Assembly: GCF_012062845.1 (NCBI RefSeq)
Contig: NZ_WWNB01000002.1
Span: forward strand, 186,001 to 250,000
Length of the DNA: 64,000 nucleotides
Source: Halomonas salinarum
GTDB taxonomy: Bacteria > Pseudomonadota > Gammaproteobacteria > Pseudomonadales > Halomonadaceae
Direction of reading: 5' to 3'
The notes below the pieces were generated by a model that saw nothing but the letters and a program-made list of their open reading frames with translations, was not told the DNA's origin and made no database searches. The translations under genes were made by a program, and so were the position numbers. Positions 17,259 to 25,435 of this stretch are shown piece after piece. The first letter of the stretch is position 1. The number at the start of each line of letters is the position of its first letter.

Positions 17259-17481
17259 ACCACCGCGCCCGGTGCCGGGTATCTATGTCCACTACAAGGG
17301 CGCTCGCTATGAGGTAATGGGCGTGGCCCAGCACAGCGAGACCGAGGAGGCGCTGGTGGTCTACCGGGCGCTCTACGGCGACTACGGCCTGTGGGTCAGG
17401 CCGCTTACGATGTTCTGCGAGAGCATCGAGGTGCAGGGCGAGCCGGTGCCCCGTTTCGCCCTGGAGAAGGCGTTCGACTGA
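17245..17481 (+). CDS. DUF1653 domain protein
   Basis: A 78-aa protein consisting entirely of the DUF1653 domain (PGIYVHYKGARYEVMGVA, then LVVYRALYG and LWVRPLTMF). The family is widespread with no known function. The start is the ATG behind AGAGGAG, overlapping the end of tcdA by 14 bp. It closes the truC-tcdA unit before a terminator. Confidence 0.88.
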   Translation: MIAHEPPRPVPGIYVHYKGARYEVMGVAQHSETEEALVVYRALYGDYGLWVRPLTMFCESIEVQGEPVPRFALEKAFD

Positions 17482-17558
17482 GCCGGCGCTGAACCTCGCA
17501 CCCGAGGTGCTCCCCGAACCTATCCCCAAAGTTCTCCCCTAAGCTCTCCCCTAAAACA

Positions 17559-17586
17559 CGAAAGGCGCCCCGCGGGGCGCCTTTCG
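17559..17586. terminator. Bidirectional terminator between the DUF1653 gene and bfr
   Basis: A perfect 28-bp palindrome (CGAAAGGCGCCCCG / CGGGGCGCCTTTCG) sits between converging genes. A short A-run precedes it, which gives T's on the minus strand, favouring termination of bfr as well. Confidence 0.82.
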
Positions 17587-17601
17587 TCGTCAGAGGGTGG
17601 T

Positions 17602-18078
17602 TCAACCCGCCTTGTGCATCTGCTTTTGCAGGTAGTTCTGGATGCCCACCGCGTCGATCAGACTCAGCTCGGTCTCGAGGTGATCGATGTGCTCTTCCTC
17701 GTCGTCGAGGATCTTCTGGAACAGATCGCGGCTGGTGTAGTCGCGAACCTGCTCACAGTGAGCGATGGCGTCCTTGAGGTCGGTGTGCGCCTTGTGCTCG
17801 AGCTTGAGATCGCACTCGAGCATTTCGCGGGTGTTTTCACCGATCATCAACTTGCCGTAATCCTGCAGGTTGGGCAGCCCCTCGAGGAAGAGAATGCGCT
17901 CGATCAGGGTATCGGCGTGCTTCATCTCCTCGATGGATTCGTCGTACTCCCACTTGCCCAGCACCGCCAGACCCCAGTCCTGATACATCTTGGCATGCAG
18001 GTAGTACTGGTTGATGGCTACCAGCTCGTTACCGAGCACAGTATTGAGATACTGGATGACCTTGGCATCACCTTTCAT
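17602..18078 (-). CDS. bfr: Bacterioferritin
   Basis: A 24-meric haem-containing iron-storage protein of 158 aa. The ferroxidase ligands are visible: Glu in [15 protein letters not shown], ExxH in [18 protein letters not shown] (which also carries the haem-ligand Met at position 52), and [11 protein letters not shown] near residue 127. The start is [11 protein letters not shown]; a frame extending upstream is not conserved. bfd lies 250 bp upstream on the same strand. Confidence 0.95.
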   Translation of the reverse strand: MKGDAKVIQYLNTVLGNELVAINQYYLHAKMYQDWGLAVLGKWEYDESIEEMKHADTLIERILFLEGLPNLQDYGKLMIGENTREMLECDLKLEHKAHTDLKDAIAHCEQVRDYTSRDLFQKILDDEEEHIDHLETELSLIDAVGIQNYLQKQMHKAG

Positions 18079-18328
18079 TACAACTCTCCCGAAGCGGGGT
18101 TTGCCGGTGGCGGCAAACACTCAAACACTGGGACAGTACAGGCTGCCCCACAAAGTTGTGAGTATCGCCCAGAAAAGGCAGAAAGTCGAATCAGGACAAT
18201 GTGTTAAAGGGGAATGGCTGCCAACTGAGAAGGTCATGCGATAGCGAGCGATTGCGCCTCGCAGTGAGCGTGAGCCAGGTGAGAAAAGAGTGCAGGATCA
18301 GGAAGTTCCCCCAACCTCCTGACCGCCC

Positions 18329-18529
18329 TCAGACAGCATAAGCCAGATCTGCCGAGAGCATTTCTTCGGCGATAGCATCGTGGGTGATGGCCTTGGCCAT
18401 GCAGGCACACTTGCCACATTGGGTTGCACATTCGGTGTGCTCACGGACTTCGCGCCAGCTACGGGCACCGTCACTGACGGCATTGCGAATCATCCGATCG
18501 GATACGCCCTTGCAAAGACATACGTACAT
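18329..18529 (-). CDS. bfd: Bacterioferritin-associated ferredoxin
   Basis: A 66-aa [2Fe-2S] ferredoxin that reduces iron in bacterioferritin to release it. The four cluster cysteines follow the Bfd spacing: CLC at residues 4-6 and CATQCGKC about 33 residues later. The start is the ATG behind GAGGTG, one codon inside a GTG-initiated frame. A Fur-box-like sequence lies 28-46 bp upstream. Confidence 0.93.
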   Translation of the reverse strand: MYVCLCKGVSDRMIRNAVSDGARSWREVREHTECATQCGKCACMAKAITHDAIAEEMLSADLAYAV

Positions 18530-18556
18530 CACATCACCTCGCTATCGGCTATGTGA

Positions 18557-18575
18557 TGAATGTAAATGATTCGCA
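18557..18575 (-). promoter_or_regulatory. Fur-box-like site upstream of bfd
   Basis: TGAATGTAAATGATTCGCA is AT-rich, contains the dyad GAAT-n7-ATTC and resembles the Fur consensus only partly. Iron starvation induction of bfd through Fur is well known, so position supports it; the match itself is moderate. Confidence 0.45.
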
Positions 18576-18766
18576 TAGAGCATTGCAACAAAATACTGTC
18601 GCCAATCGTAACGATCGATGCGCTTTTTGTTAGTCCTTTCGTATTAGCCCCTCGCCACCCCGCTGCGGGCCCCTTTCACCGCTGCTCGTCACGACTTCTC
18701 ATCACCGCCGCTCGCCAAACCTCAACGAGCTTGAGCGAGCACCGATCTGACGGTATGGGCCTGCCG

Positions 18767-19219
18767 CTAGGCTTTCTTCTTTTCCGCCTTGGGCACGACA
18801 ACCACCCGCGAGCGCGAGGCGATGTCCGACCAGCCGCGACGTTCGCCGTCGATCAGAATCCACCAATAGCCGAGGCCCAGCAGCGCATAAGATATGCCCG
18901 CTGCAATGAAGCGCATCAGGCACTGAGGCAGGGTCAGGGATAGCCCCTCCGGCGTCTCGACGCGCAGCCGCCAGGCCTGCATCCCCAGTGTCATGCCGCC
19001 ACGCATCCAGAAGAAGGCGAAGAAGGCGAAGGTGGCGACGAACAGTAGGCTATGGAAAAGCGGCGAGGTATTGGCCTCGCCGTCGTTGAGCGCCACCGCG
19101 AGGAAGCCGAGCAGCATCCAGATGGCCATCAGGATCAGGGCATCATAGATCATCGCACCGAGGCGACGGCCAAGGCCGGCCGGCCAGGTCTGATCAAGGT
19201 GGGAAAAACGCTTCTGCAT
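18767..19219 (-). CDS. RDD-family membrane protein
   Basis: A 150-aa inner-membrane protein with the RDD signature (R in LGRRLGAMIYDALILM, residues 17-32) and three hydrophobic segments. GMTLGMQAWRLRVETPEG (75-92) is the conserved RDD cytoplasmic loop. The C-terminus is Lys-rich. Some RDD proteins contribute to Na+/H+ exchange, but no function is assigned here. It lies downstream of lptFG on the same strand. Confidence 0.85.
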   Translation of the reverse strand: MQKRFSHLDQTWPAGLGRRLGAMIYDALILMAIWMLLGFLAVALNDGEANTSPLFHSLLFVATFAFFAFFWMRGGMTLGMQAWRLRVETPEGLSLTLPQCLMRFIAAGISYALLGLGYWWILIDGERRGWSDIASRSRVVVVPKAEKKKA

Positions 19220-19322
19220 GAGTACTCCTCAGCACGCCTCACAGCCCCTCAGCACGCCTAACAGAGGAGAGCGGGCCGTGATGTAAAAAAGAACCTGCAT
19301 TGAAGGGCCGCCACGCGCTCGG

Positions 19323-20387
19323 CTAGCCGCTGCGACGCAACAGGTAGAGCCCCAGTACCGTGCATAACAGCGTCGGCCCCAGCACCGCCCACACCGGCGA
19401 GAAGCCAAACACCGTCGATGCCGGCGCCAGCAGGTCCTGTAGGTACTTGAAGGAGAGACCGGTGATCACCCCGTAGAAGACACGCGTACCCGCGGCCACC
19501 GTGCGCAAGGGGCCGAACACGAAAGACGCCGCAATCAGCACCAGCGAGCCAAGCGTCAGCGGCAACAGCATCTTCTGCCAGAAATACAAAAGCGGCTGGG
19601 TCGCCTGCTGCCCCTGACTCTCGAGATAGTTGGCGTAAGCCCAGAGCTCGCTGGGCGCCTGGCTGTCGACGTCGCGCAGCAGGCGATTGAGTTGCTCGGG
19701 TGTCAGGTCAGTCTGCCATTGCAGCCGATCATGATGCTCGACCTCGGTACGATCCTCGAAGAAGCGGGTGAGATCCACGTCCATGAGCACCCAATGATCC
19801 TCTTCCCAGACCGCCTGGGAGGCGTACATCGCCACCACGAGCTCGCGATCATCGAAGCGGTAGCGCGTCAGGTCGAGCACCGTGTCATCGGCGCGGATGG
19901 CGCCAAAGCGATAAACGCTTTCGCCCTCCCGCTGCCAGCCGCCCCGTTCGGTAACAAGGGTCCCCTCGCCCTGCATCTGCTCGAGGCGCCAGGCATTGGC
20001 AAACTGCTCGGTACGCGGGCTCACGAACTCGGCAATCAAAAGAAGAATCGCCACGATCAGGATCACCGGCTTCATCACACCCCATAAGATGCGAACCAGT
20101 GAGCGGCCAGCCGCGCGCATCACGGTCAACTCATTGCTTGTCGCCATGCTGCCAAGACCGATCAGGGAACCGATCAGCACCCCCACCGGGGCATACTGGT
20201 AGAAGCGATAGGGCAGTCGCATGATCAGGTAAAGCAGCACGTCGAAGGCACCGTAGTTACCTTCGACATCGCCCAGATCATTGATATAGGTGATGACAAG
20301 GTCGAGACCCAGCAGCACCACCTGCACCACGACAATGGCCGCCAGCACATTGCGCGCGATATAGCGGTCGAGACGATCGAGCACCAT
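19323..20387 (-). CDS. lptG: LPS export ABC transporter permease LptG
   Basis: One of two membrane subunits of the LptB2FG transporter that extracts lipopolysaccharide from the inner membrane. The 354 aa start at MVLDRLDRYIARNVL, with three N-terminal hydrophobic segments, a periplasmic beta-jellyroll of about 165 residues (about 105-265) and three C-terminal helices. The start codon shares one base with the stop of lptF (TAATG), so it is translationally coupled. Confidence 0.94.
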   Translation of the reverse strand: MVLDRLDRYIARNVLAAIVVVQVVLLGLDLVITYINDLGDVEGNYGAFDVLLYLIMRLPYRFYQYAPVGVLIGSLIGLGSMATSNELTVMRAAGRSLVRILWGVMKPVILIVAILLLIAEFVSPRTEQFANAWRLEQMQGEGTLVTERGGWQREGESVYRFGAIRADDTVLDLTRYRFDDRELVVAMYASQAVWEEDHWVLMDVDLTRFFEDRTEVEHHDRLQWQTDLTPEQLNRLLRDVDSQAPSELWAYANYLESQGQQATQPLLYFWQKMLLPLTLGSLVLIAASFVFGPLRTVAAGTRVFYGVITGLSFKYLQDLLAPASTVFGFSPVWAVLGPTLLCTVLGLYLLRRSG

Positions 20388-21466
20388 TATTTCACCCCCG
20401 CCAGCCGCGAGCGACGCAGCAACCACAAGCCAATAATCAGAAACGTCAGGTGGATGGGCCACATGCCGACGTTAACCGGCAAGCTGCCCTGGGCGATGGC
20501 ATCCTTGGCGGTGAGCAACAGGCTTAGATAAGCAATGTGCAAAAAGATCGCCGGCAAGAGCTTACCGAAGCGCCCCTGGCGTGGGTTGACCTTTGACAAT
20601 GGCTGAGCGATCAGCGTCAACACCAGCACCATCAGTGGCATCGATACGCGCCACTGCAATTGCGCCATGGCCGGGGGCGTGCCGCTCGCCAGCAGCTCGC
20701 GCGTGCTTGAGAGCTCAGGGTCTTCAGCGGCACGCGAGGTACTGTCTGTCGAGAGGCGCACCGCATAGGTCTCGAAGGCCAATCGCTCGGCGATCGGGTT
20801 CCCGGGGTCGACGCTATAGCGCAGGCCATCGCTTAACACCAGAAAGCGACTGCCGGTCTCCTCGTCGCGAGTCTGATAGCCCTCGGCGGCACGCGTCACC
20901 ACATTGCCAGGCGTACCGTCGCTGCGGCGCTGACGCTCGCTGATGAACACCTCCTGCATCCGCGTCTGATCGTCGTTGAAGGACTCGGTGTAGGCGGTAC
21001 GGCCATTGCCGAAATCCTGGAAACGCCCCGGCGCCAGGGCGCCGAAGTCGAGTCGACTCTTCTGTTCCTCGATCAGCGTCTCGTTGTGCTCGGCGCCGGC
21101 AGGGGTCAGCCACAGGCTGCACACGCCAACCATTACCGCGACCAGCGCGGCCGGCAGCAGGCTGATCTTCAGCAACCGGTTGGGGCTCATGCCACAGGCC
21201 ACCAGCACGGTGATCTCGCTGTTCAGGTAGAGCTGACCGTAGGCCAGCAGGATGCCGAGGAAGAAAGACAGCGGCAGAATCAGCTCAAGGAAGCCCGGCA
21301 GATGAAAGAGCATCAGGGTGCCGAGGATGCTGACGGGGATCTCGCCGTCGGCAGCGTTGGTAAAATAGCGGATGAAACGACTGCCCATGATCACCAACAG
21401 CAGCACGCCGGCCACGGCGGCCATGGTCTGCAGGATCTCGCGGGTCAGATAACGAAAAATGATCAA
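20387..21466 (-). CDS. lptF: LPS export ABC transporter permease LptF
   Basis: Partner permease of LptG. The best start is TTG (protein MIIFRYLTREILQTM...) with GGGAG 6 nt upstream; no ATG occurs there in frame, and the longer frame would read through the divergent promoter. The 359-aa product has the 3-TM / periplasmic domain / 3-TM layout. It is divergent from pepA with about 210 bp between, the order typical of pseudomonads and Halomonas. Confidence 0.93.
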   Translation of the reverse strand: MIIFRYLTREILQTMAAVAGVLLLVIMGSRFIRYFTNAADGEIPVSILGTLMLFHLPGFLELILPLSFFLGILLAYGQLYLNSEITVLVACGMSPNRLLKISLLPAALVAVMVGVCSLWLTPAGAEHNETLIEEQKSRLDFGALAPGRFQDFGNGRTAYTESFNDDQTRMQEVFISERQRRSDGTPGNVVTRAAEGYQTRDEETGSRFLVLSDGLRYSVDPGNPIAERLAFETYAVRLSTDSTSRAAEDPELSSTRELLASGTPPAMAQLQWRVSMPLMVLVLTLIAQPLSKVNPRQGRFGKLLPAIFLHIAYLSLLLTAKDAIAQGSLPVNVGMWPIHLTFLIIGLWLLRRSRLAGVK

Positions 21467-21676
21467 GACGGTCTCCCGTGTCTCCCGGCAGGCCGCATCG
21501 ACTGGCGACACATGCCTGTGCTGGCGCCGGCTTCCCGCGCGGCGTGCCTGGGTGCCGTAGGCGCTGCGCCCAATGCAATGCGCCACGGCATTGCGTACAC
21601 TGGGGTATCGCCCACGGCACACCCGGCCGTGCCGGCATTATCCAGAATCCCCCTTCGCTTGTCTTGTGGAGACGCC

Positions 21677-23200
21677 ATGGAATTCCCTGTTCAGACGGCC
21701 AACCCGGCCAAGACCGAAACGGCCTGCTTCGTCCTTCCGGTATTCAAGGACGGTGACCTGCTCTCGGCCGCCGCCAAGCTCAACGATGCCAGCGAGCGCC
21801 TGATCGGCCAGCTGATTGAGCGCGGCGACTTCACCGCCGACCTCGGTCGCGTGCAGATGGTGCCCTTCGCACCCGGCCTCAATGCCGACCGCCTGCTGCT
21901 GGTCGGCATGGGTGAGCGTGACAAGTGCAATGAAAGCGGCTTCCGCAAGGCGCTGGACGCCACCTTCGCCGCCCTCGCCGAGCTGCCGATCAGTGAAGCA
22001 AGCGTCGCCCTGACCGACGTGCCGGTCCCGGACCGCGATACCGCCTGGAAGGCGCGCATGATCAGCGAAGCTGCCGTCCGCAGCATCTATCGCTTCACCG
22101 AGTTCAAGTCATCCCCCGCCCCGGCGCCGCGGATCGAGCAGGTAACCCTGCAGCTCAGCGAGAGCAGCGACGCGGACAAGGCCAAGGAAGGTGTGCGTAT
22201 CGGCGCCGCCGTCGGCGAAGGCATGAACTACACCCGTACCCTTGGCAACCTGCCGGGCAACATCTGCACGCCACGCTATCTGGCCGACCAGGCCGAGAAG
22301 CTGGCGACAGAGTCCAAGGGCGCGCTCAGCACCGAGATTCTCGACGAGGAAGCCCTGGAGGCCCTCGGCGCCCATTCGCTGCTCTCTGTCGGTCGCGGTA
22401 GCGAAGAGCCTTCGCGCCTGATCGTCATGAAGTATCAGGGCGCAGATGACCCGGACGAAGCGCCCCATGTGCTGATCGGCAAGGGCATCACCTTCGATAG
22501 CGGCGGCATCTCGCTGAAGCCCGGCGCCGGCATGGACGAGATGAAGTATGACATGGGCGGTGCCGCCAGCGTGTTCGGCACCGTCAAGTCGACGCTTGCC
22601 ATCAAGCCCAAGATCAACCTGGTGGCGATCGTCGCCTCCGCCGAGAACATGCCCGATGGCCGCGCCACCAAGCCCGGTGACATCATCAAGACGCTCAAGG
22701 GGCTGACGGTCGAGGTGCTCAACACCGACGCCGAGGGCCGTCTGGTGCTATGCGACGCCCTGACCTACGCCGAGCGCTTCGAGCCGGCAAGCGTCATCGA
22801 TATCGCCACCCTGACCGGTGCCGTCATCATCGGGCTTGGCCACCATGCCACCGGCCTTCTGTCCAACGACGATGACCTGGCGCTTGATGTGCTGGACGCC
22901 GGCCAAACCTCCTGGGACCGCGCCTGGCATCTGCCGCTGTGGGACGAGTATCAGGAGCAGCTCGATTCCAACTTCGCCGACCTGGCCAACATCGGCGGTC
23001 GTCCGGCGGGCACCATCACCGCTGGCTGCTTCCTGTCACGCTTCGCGGACAAGTTCCCCTGGGCGCACCTGGACATCGCCGGTACCGCCTGGGAGTCCGG
23101 CAAGAACAAAGGGGCCAGTGGCCGCCCGGTCGGTCTGTTGACCCAGTATCTGCTCGATCGCGAAGTCGAGCTGGCTGAGGTCGTCACCGACAACGACTGA
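21677..23200 (+). CDS. pepA: Leucyl aminopeptidase PepA (M17)
   Basis: A hexameric di-metal aminopeptidase of 507 aa; E. coli PepA also binds DNA in Xer recombination. The metal and catalytic site shows in GKGITFDSGGISLKPG (about residues 271-286) and the family signature NTDAEGRL (about 351-358). The ATG follows GTGGAG; a frame open from 21086 covers lptF antisense and is not part of the protein. It is divergent from lptFG and heads the pepA-ilvE-holC-valS stretch. Confidence 0.95.
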   Translation: MEFPVQTANPAKTETACFVLPVFKDGDLLSAAAKLNDASERLIGQLIERGDFTADLGRVQMVPFAPGLNADRLLLVGMGERDKCNESGFRKALDATFAALAELPISEASVALTDVPVPDRDTAWKARMISEAAVRSIYRFTEFKSSPAPAPRIEQVTLQLSESSDADKAKEGVRIGAAVGEGMNYTRTLGNLPGNICTPRYLADQAEKLATESKGALSTEILDEEALEALGAHSLLSVGRGSEEPSRLIVMKYQGADDPDEAPHVLIGKGITFDSGGISLKPGAGMDEMKYDMGGAASVFGTVKSTLAIKPKINLVAIVASAENMPDGRATKPGDIIKTLKGLTVEVLNTDAEGRLVLCDALTYAERFEPASVIDIATLTGAVIIGLGHHATGLLSNDDDLALDVLDAGQTSWDRAWHLPLWDEYQEQLDSNFADLANIGGRPAGTITAGCFLSRFADKFPWAHLDIAGTAWESGKNKGASGRPVGLLTQYLLDREVELAEVVTDND

Positions 23201-23241
23201 GGCTTCGCATCGCCCTGGCGGCGTGCTAGCGTTTAGACATT

Positions 23242-23273
23242 GCGGGCCGGGATTTCCCGGCCCGCTGTGTTTG
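23242..23273 (+). terminator. Intrinsic terminator after pepA
   Basis: A perfect 10-bp GC stem (GCGGGCCGGG / CCCGGCCCGC) encloses a 4-nt loop and is followed by TGTGTTTGT. It separates pepA from ilvE. Confidence 0.82.
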
Positions 23274-23337
23274 TCATGAAACCCCGTTTCTCGATCACGA
23301 TCAGGCCCCGCGTGCCTGCTGCTATGGAGACCCTCCC

Positions 23338-24438
23338 GTGACCCCTTCAGGCTTCGACGTTCGGCCCAATGCTAACCCCACGGCCTCTCAGATCCGCGAC
23401 GACATTCTAGAGAGCCCCGGGTTCGGTCAGCATTTCTCCGACCACATGGCCCACGTGCGCTGGACCGAAGACGCCGGCTGGCACGGCAACGAAGTACGCC
23501 CCTACGGCCCGCTGACCCTCGACCCGGCCGCCGCCGTGCTGCACTACGCCCAGGAAATCTTCGAGGGCATCAAGGCCTACCGCCATGCCGACGGCTCGGT
23601 ATGGACCTTCCGTCCGGAGAAGAACGCCGAACGCTTCCGTCGCAGCGCACGGCGTCTGGCGCTGCCTGAGCTCGACGACGAGACCTTTATCGGCTCGCTG
23701 AAGGCCCTGTTGTCAGTGGACAGCGACTGGGTGCCGACACCGGCCCATGAAGGTGAGGAATCGAGTCTCTACCTGCGCCCCTTCATGATCGCAAGCGAAA
23801 GCTTCCTCGGCGTGCGCCCGTCCAAGGAAGTCGATTACTACGTGATCGCCTCCCCGGCGGCGGCCTACTTCAAGGGCGGCGTGGCGCCGGTGTCGATCTG
23901 GCTGTCCTCGAACTACAAGCGCGCCGCCCCCGGCGGCACCGGCTTCGCCAAGTGCGGCGGCAACTACGCCGCATCACTGGCCGCCCAGAAGGAAGCCGCC
24001 AGCCATGACTGCAGCCAGGTCGCCTTCCTCGACGCTGTCGAGAACAAGTGGGTCGAAGAGCTCGGCGGCATGAACCTGTTCTTCGTCTACAAGGACGGGC
24101 GCATCGTCACCCCGCGGCTCACCGACACCATCCTCGAGGGCGTAACGCGCAGCTCCATCCTCGAGATGGCCGCCGACGAGGGCCTGACCCCGGAAGAGCG
24201 TGCCATCAGCATCGACGAGTGGCGCGAGGGCGCGGCCTCCGGCGAGATCACCGAGGTCTTCGCCTGTGGTACGGCGGCGGTGATCACCCCGGTGGGCGAA
24301 CTGGTGACCGAGGACGACACCATTCGTCTGGCCGGTGACACCGGCAACCCGATCGCCAAGCGCCTGCGCAGCCAGCTGCTCGACCTGCAGTACGGTCGTC
24401 GCGAGGATAAGCGCGGCTGGATGACCCGCCTGGCTTGA
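23338..24438 (+). CDS. ilvE: Branched-chain amino acid aminotransferase
   Basis: A PLP enzyme transferring amino groups between glutamate and the keto acids of Leu, Ile and Val. The 366-aa length is that of the longer (group II, BCAT-like) class IV enzymes. The PLP lysine is in GFAKCGGNYAASLAAQ (about 202-217). ELGGMNLFFV and EVFACGTAAVITPVG bind substrate and cofactor. GTG is the start, with GGAG 9 nt upstream. It is flanked on both sides by terminator-like stems, so it is probably its own unit. Confidence 0.92.
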   Translation: MTPSGFDVRPNANPTASQIRDDILESPGFGQHFSDHMAHVRWTEDAGWHGNEVRPYGPLTLDPAAAVLHYAQEIFEGIKAYRHADGSVWTFRPEKNAERFRRSARRLALPELDDETFIGSLKALLSVDSDWVPTPAHEGEESSLYLRPFMIASESFLGVRPSKEVDYYVIASPAAAYFKGGVAPVSIWLSSNYKRAAPGGTGFAKCGGNYAASLAAQKEAASHDCSQVAFLDAVENKWVEELGGMNLFFVYKDGRIVTPRLTDTILEGVTRSSILEMAADEGLTPEERAISIDEWREGAASGEITEVFACGTAAVITPVGELVTEDDTIRLAGDTGNPIAKRLRSQLLDLQYGRREDKRGWMTRLA

Positions 24439-24445
24439 GCCTCAG

Positions 24446-24487
24446 CCACCACCCTCCCGAGGCTCAGGTGTCGATTGGGGGTGGTGG
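24446..24487 (+). terminator. Stem-loop after ilvE
   Basis: CCACCACCC and GGGTGGTGG form a 9-bp stem with a long internal loop, starting 8 bp after the stop. A second hairpin (TTTTGCCA / TGGCAAAA, 24555-24574) follows. Together they could end ilvE transcription; neither has a classic T-run. Confidence 0.4.
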
Positions 24488-24635
24488 TCTGTCCGGCGGC
24501 AGGGCTCCGGTGAGAGCTCCGTGAGGGCGCTGTGAACCCGTCCCTGGGCGCTACTTTTGCCATCCATGGCAAAAGACCCTCACATCGCCCTCCCCTGAGC
24601 CCGCCTCGCCGCCCAGGCTGCTCCTTTGCCTCCCA

Positions 24636-24779
24636 AGACTCCGAGATAAAACGCCGACGAGCGAAGGCCAGACAAGGCAAAAATCGGCGAAAGAACGGAG
24701 TTTACTGGTTGTTAAATGAGTATCTTGAGCCGATTTTTAACGCCGTATGGCCAAGCGCAGTCCGTTTTAGACGGAGTCT
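24636..24779. repeat. Dispersed 144-bp palindromic repeat, copy 2
   Basis: Aligns along its whole length with 5977-6122. Shared blocks include GACGAGCGAAGG, GACAAGGCAAAAATCGGCGA, CGGAGTTTAC and TTTTTAACGCCGTAT. The inner pair AAAAATCGGC / GCCGATTTTT is perfect here. The ends are AGACTCCGAGATAAAACG and CGTTTTAGACGGAGTCT: complementary to each other but different from the ends of copy 1. The right end stops one base before the holC ATG, and its GGAG is the only ribosome-binding-site-like sequence for holC. Confidence 0.87.
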
Positions 24780-24780
24780 C

Positions 24781-25236
24781 ATGACCCAGATCGATTTCTA
24801 CATTCTCCCCGACACCACCCTCGATGCCCGGCTGGGCTTCGCCTGCCGGCTCGCCGAGACCATCCATCGCAAGGGCTTCCGGCTGCATCTGCACGCCGAA
24901 AACGAGGCCATGGCCCAAGACATCGACGACCGGCTATGGACCTTCAAGCCCGAGAGCTACCTTCCCCATGCGCTGGTCGGCAGCGATATGGCCGCCACGG
25001 TGCCGGTGACCATCGGCTGGCAGGGGCCGCCGGACCCGGCCCGGGAGATGGCCCCCGACATGGCCATGCTCAACCTGCATCCGGAGATTCCCGAGTGGTT
25101 CTCGCGCTTCTCCCGGGTCGCCGAGATCATCAACCAGCACCAGGACGTGCTGACCGCCAAGCGCGAGTGCTGGCGGGTCTACAAGCAGCGCGGCTATCCG
25201 GTCACCCCTCATCACCTGCCAGCCCAGGGCAACTGA
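24781..25236 (+). CDS. holC: DNA polymerase III chi subunit
   Basis: A 151-aa clamp-loader accessory subunit that links the polymerase III holoenzyme to SSB. The sequence matches HolC from [20 protein letters not shown] through [14 protein letters not shown] and the C-terminal REFCRxYKxRGY-type block ([18 protein letters not shown]). The ATG directly abuts the dispersed repeat. It is placed before valS, as in most gammaproteobacteria, with 199 bp between. Confidence 0.92.
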   Translation: MTQIDFYILPDTTLDARLGFACRLAETIHRKGFRLHLHAENEAMAQDIDDRLWTFKPESYLPHALVGSDMAATVPVTIGWQGPPDPAREMAPDMAMLNLHPEIPEWFSRFSRVAEIINQHQDVLTAKRECWRVYKQRGYPVTPHHLPAQGN

Positions 25237-25435
25237 CGGCATCCAGCGTCACGTTGCCGTCCGTTATCCCGCCAACGTGCCACGGCCCTGGCGAGGCCGG
25301 TCGACGGTCATGACGCGAGCGCCCCGGCAGGCTATAATCGTGCCCATTTTTCGCGTCTTCCTCGCCGATCTCGACCTAGCGCGGTCAGGCGTCGCGCCTC
25401 ATTTCAGGCAGCACTTCTTTCAGGCAGAGTTTGCA

